13,974 nt of DNA from Natrialbaceae archaeon (GTDB lineage: Archaea; Halobacteriota; Halobacteria; Halobacteriales; Natrialbaceae), in assembly GCA_003552885.1 (NCBI GenBank), contig PUPA01000255.1:1-13974 (forward strand), in the 5' to 3' direction. The notes beneath the pieces were generated by a model. The model worked only from the letters and a program-made list of their open reading frames with translations. It had not been told where the DNA came from and did no database searches. The translations under genes were made by a program, and so were the position numbers. Shown in pieces: positions 12,960-13,974 of this stretch; within the stretch, counting starts at the first letter, position 1, and each line of letters opens with the position of its first letter.

Positions 12960-13181
12960 GTGGAAGGGACATCCGTGCCACGTGACATCCACGCGGGGGA
13001 GGCCGACCGATCGCGCGAGGCGCCCGGACGGCCGCTCGCACTCGAGTCGATCGTCGTCCGGTACGACGACCGCCCCGACCGCTGTACGATCGCCCCGAAG
13101 ACGCGGACGGACGAGAACGCCCTCACGGCGTGGCTGACGGCCGACCTCTCGGCGTTCGTCGACCTCGGGAACGTCCGGTGA
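12960..13181 (+). CDS. Small haloarchaeal protein, DUF7511-like (73 aa)
   Basis: The conserved-looking core is LESIVVRYDDRPDRCTIAPKT (about 28-48, in parts) followed by ALTAWLTADLSAFVDLGNVR to the C-terminus. It resembles a family of very short haloarchaeal proteins annotated DUF7511, which is from memory and not checked. The N-terminal 25 residues are low in structure. GTG 12960 is the longest start. GTG 12975 would suit the TTTTGTA box at 12945-12951 better as a leaderless start. There is one Cys and no membrane segment, so it is cytoplasmic. The function is unknown. The 142-bp gap before it (12818-12959) holds only that box. Confidence 0.68.
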   Translation: MEGTSVPRDIHAGEADRSREAPGRPLALESIVVRYDDRPDRCTIAPKTRTDENALTAWLTADLSAFVDLGNVR

Positions 13182-13233
13182 GCGCCGACGCCACCCCGGC
13201 AGCTCGCCCGGCCGACGACACGGCCCGACCCTC

Positions 13234-13242
13234 AAGGGTTTT
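13234..13242 (+). promoter_or_regulatory. Promoter-like AAGGGTTTT element
   Basis: AAGGGTTTT followed by CTCCCGG lies 25-33 bp before ATG 13267. It nearly matches the element upstream of the membrane wHTH gene at 5986-5997 on the minus strand. Confidence 0.4.
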
Positions 13243-13266
13243 CTCCCGGCGGTCCAACCGCTCGCC

Positions 13267-13599
13267 ATGAGCGAGGACGCCACGGCGCGGCTGGGACAGT
13301 CGGGAGTGGGGGTGATCGTCGGCGGCGTGGTGCTCGCCGTGGCGCTTCTCGGACTTCCCTTTTCGGCCGCGGCGGCCGTCGTCTGTCTGGGCGGGGTGGG
13401 GTGGCTAGCTCTCGGCGACGGGCAGCCGGCGACCCAGCGGGGCATCGGCGTCCTGGCCGTCGGCGCCATCGCCCTCGTGGAAGCGGCCGGCCTGGGACTC
13501 GGGCTGGCGCCGTTCGCGCTGGCCGGCCTCGCCGTCGTCTTCGGGCTCTTCGACGTCGTCGCCGGACGGGCCCTCGGCTCACTTCGCAGGGACGGCTGA
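13267..13599 (+). CDS. Small integral membrane protein of unknown function (110 aa)
   Basis: There are four closely packed hydrophobic segments at about residues 13-30, 33-50, 58-77 and 80-99. They are rich in Gly, Ala, Val and Leu, with short loops (LGDGQPATQRG) and a basic C-terminal tail (LRRDG) that probably faces the cytoplasm. There are no charged residues suited to transport chemistry except Glu72 and Asp96 within or near helices. I do not recognise the family. The type is common among small haloarchaeal membrane proteins. ATG 13267 is supported by the upstream promoter-like element. It lies between the 73-residue gene and pstS, and no functional link to phosphate uptake can be shown. 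Confidence 0.75.
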   Translation: MSEDATARLGQSGVGVIVGGVVLAVALLGLPFSAAAAVVCLGGVGWLALGDGQPATQRGIGVLAVGAIALVEAAGLGLGLAPFALAGLAVVFGLFDVVAGRALGSLRRDG

Positions 13600-13662
13600 G
13601 CGCGGGAACTCGCCCCTGGATCGCCAGCTCTCCCCGACTGTCGGCTCTCGTGTGAGCTATAT

Positions 13663-13685
13663 ACTCGTTCGTTTCGGAACCGAGT
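13663..13685. promoter_or_regulatory. Inverted repeat upstream of pstS, possible phosphate-regulatory site
   Basis: ACTCGTTC (13663-13670) pairs with GAACCGAGT (13677-13685) apart from one extra C. It sits between two TATA-like boxes (GCTATATAC at 13656-13664 and the main box at 13719). A CGGTACCG palindrome lies at 13704-13711. Control by phosphate is inferred from the gene only. Confidence 0.4.
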
Positions 13686-13718
13686 TCTACTGTGGATACA
13701 GAGCGGTACCGAGCCGAA

Positions 13719-13730
13719 TATATAAATATT
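13719..13730 (+). promoter_or_regulatory. TATA box for pstS
   Basis: TATATAAATATT is the most AT-rich run in the window, 39-50 bp before ATG 13769. It implies a leader of about 15-25 bases to that start, or more if ATG 13790 is used. Confidence 0.65.
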
Positions 13731-13768
13731 AGAACACTTCTTACCCGTGCGTCTGGAACGATGCGACG

Positions 13769-13974
13769 ATGGCACCAAGCCAACGCGGTATGGGTCGGGA
13801 TATCGGACGGAGAAGCGCACTCGCGACGATCGTCGGGACGGGAACCCTCGCCCTCGCCGGCTGCATGGGCGGCGACGATGAAGGCGGCGTGTCGGGCACG
13901 ATCGCAGCATCGGGTTCGAACACCGTCGCACCGATCACGCAGGTCGCGGCGGAGGACTTCGAAGCGGAGTACCC
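13769..13974 (+). CDS. pstS: Phosphate ABC transporter substrate-binding lipoprotein PstS (N-terminal part, cut by window end)
   Basis: Only the first 68 codons are present. The signal is Tat-like (GRRSALATIVGTGTLAL, Arg14-Arg15) and ends in the lipobox LAGC (Cys32). A Gly/Asp spacer follows, then the start of the mature domain GTIAASGSNTVAPITQVAAE, which matches the 'I-SGS-TV-PI' phosphate-binding opening of PstS. The related protein SphX/PstS-like cannot be separated from this fragment. The start may be ATG 13769 or ATG 13790 (residue 8). The strong TATA box and an inverted repeat upstream suggest regulated expression, as is usual for pst operons. The permease and ATPase genes would be expected beyond the window. 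Confidence 0.85.
   Translation, partial: MAPSQRGMGRDIGRRSALATIVGTGTLALAGCMGGDDEGGVSGTIAASGSNTVAPITQVAAEDFEAEY

Overview
The window is ordinary-looking chromosome from a halophilic archaeon (class Halobacteria). The evidence is very high GC with G/C-rich third codon positions, strongly acidic predicted proteins, Tat-type lipoprotein signals, an archaeal primase and GINS, an archaeal prepilin signal, and AT-rich TATA-like boxes 22-30 bp upstream of many start codons, which implies mostly leaderless transcripts. I cannot name the genus. I see no tRNA, rRNA, CRISPR array, insertion sequence or phage gene, and no gene-free stretch longer than about 240 bp.

Layout, left to right. (1) 31-708, minus: two small haloarchaeal proteins of unknown function. 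(2) 844-2411, minus: a translationally coupled pair, a SCO1/SenC copper-chaperone lipoprotein followed by a TauE/SafE-like membrane protein, probably for copper delivery to a terminal oxidase. (3) 2518-2937, plus: a UspA stress protein. (4) 3067-4688, plus: a gluconeogenic operon of class I fructose-bisphosphate aldolase and bacterial-type class I fructose-1,6-bisphosphatase, overlapping by one base. (5) 4732-7966: a membrane-anchored winged-helix protein (minus), divergent from a secreted coiled-coil protein and a type IV pilin-like protein (both plus). (6) 7968-10069, minus: GINS and the DNA primase small subunit PriS, overlapping ATGA. (7) 10195-11885, minus: a zinc alcohol dehydrogenase and a RimI-like GNAT acetyltransferase. 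(8) 12125-13599, plus: a PPP-type metallophosphoesterase, a 73-residue small protein and a 110-residue membrane protein. (9) 13769-end, plus: the first 68 codons of a PstS phosphate-binding lipoprotein behind a strong TATA box.

Most modules are recognisable housekeeping functions. The least explained part is 4732-7966, where a regulator that spans the membrane faces two exported surface proteins across a 162-bp promoter region carrying a hairpin-like inverted repeat. That is the best candidate here for an undescribed system, but the link between the genes is inferred from position only. A second thread is that three gene ends (UspA, GNAT, pilin) carry short tandem duplications that include the stop codon.
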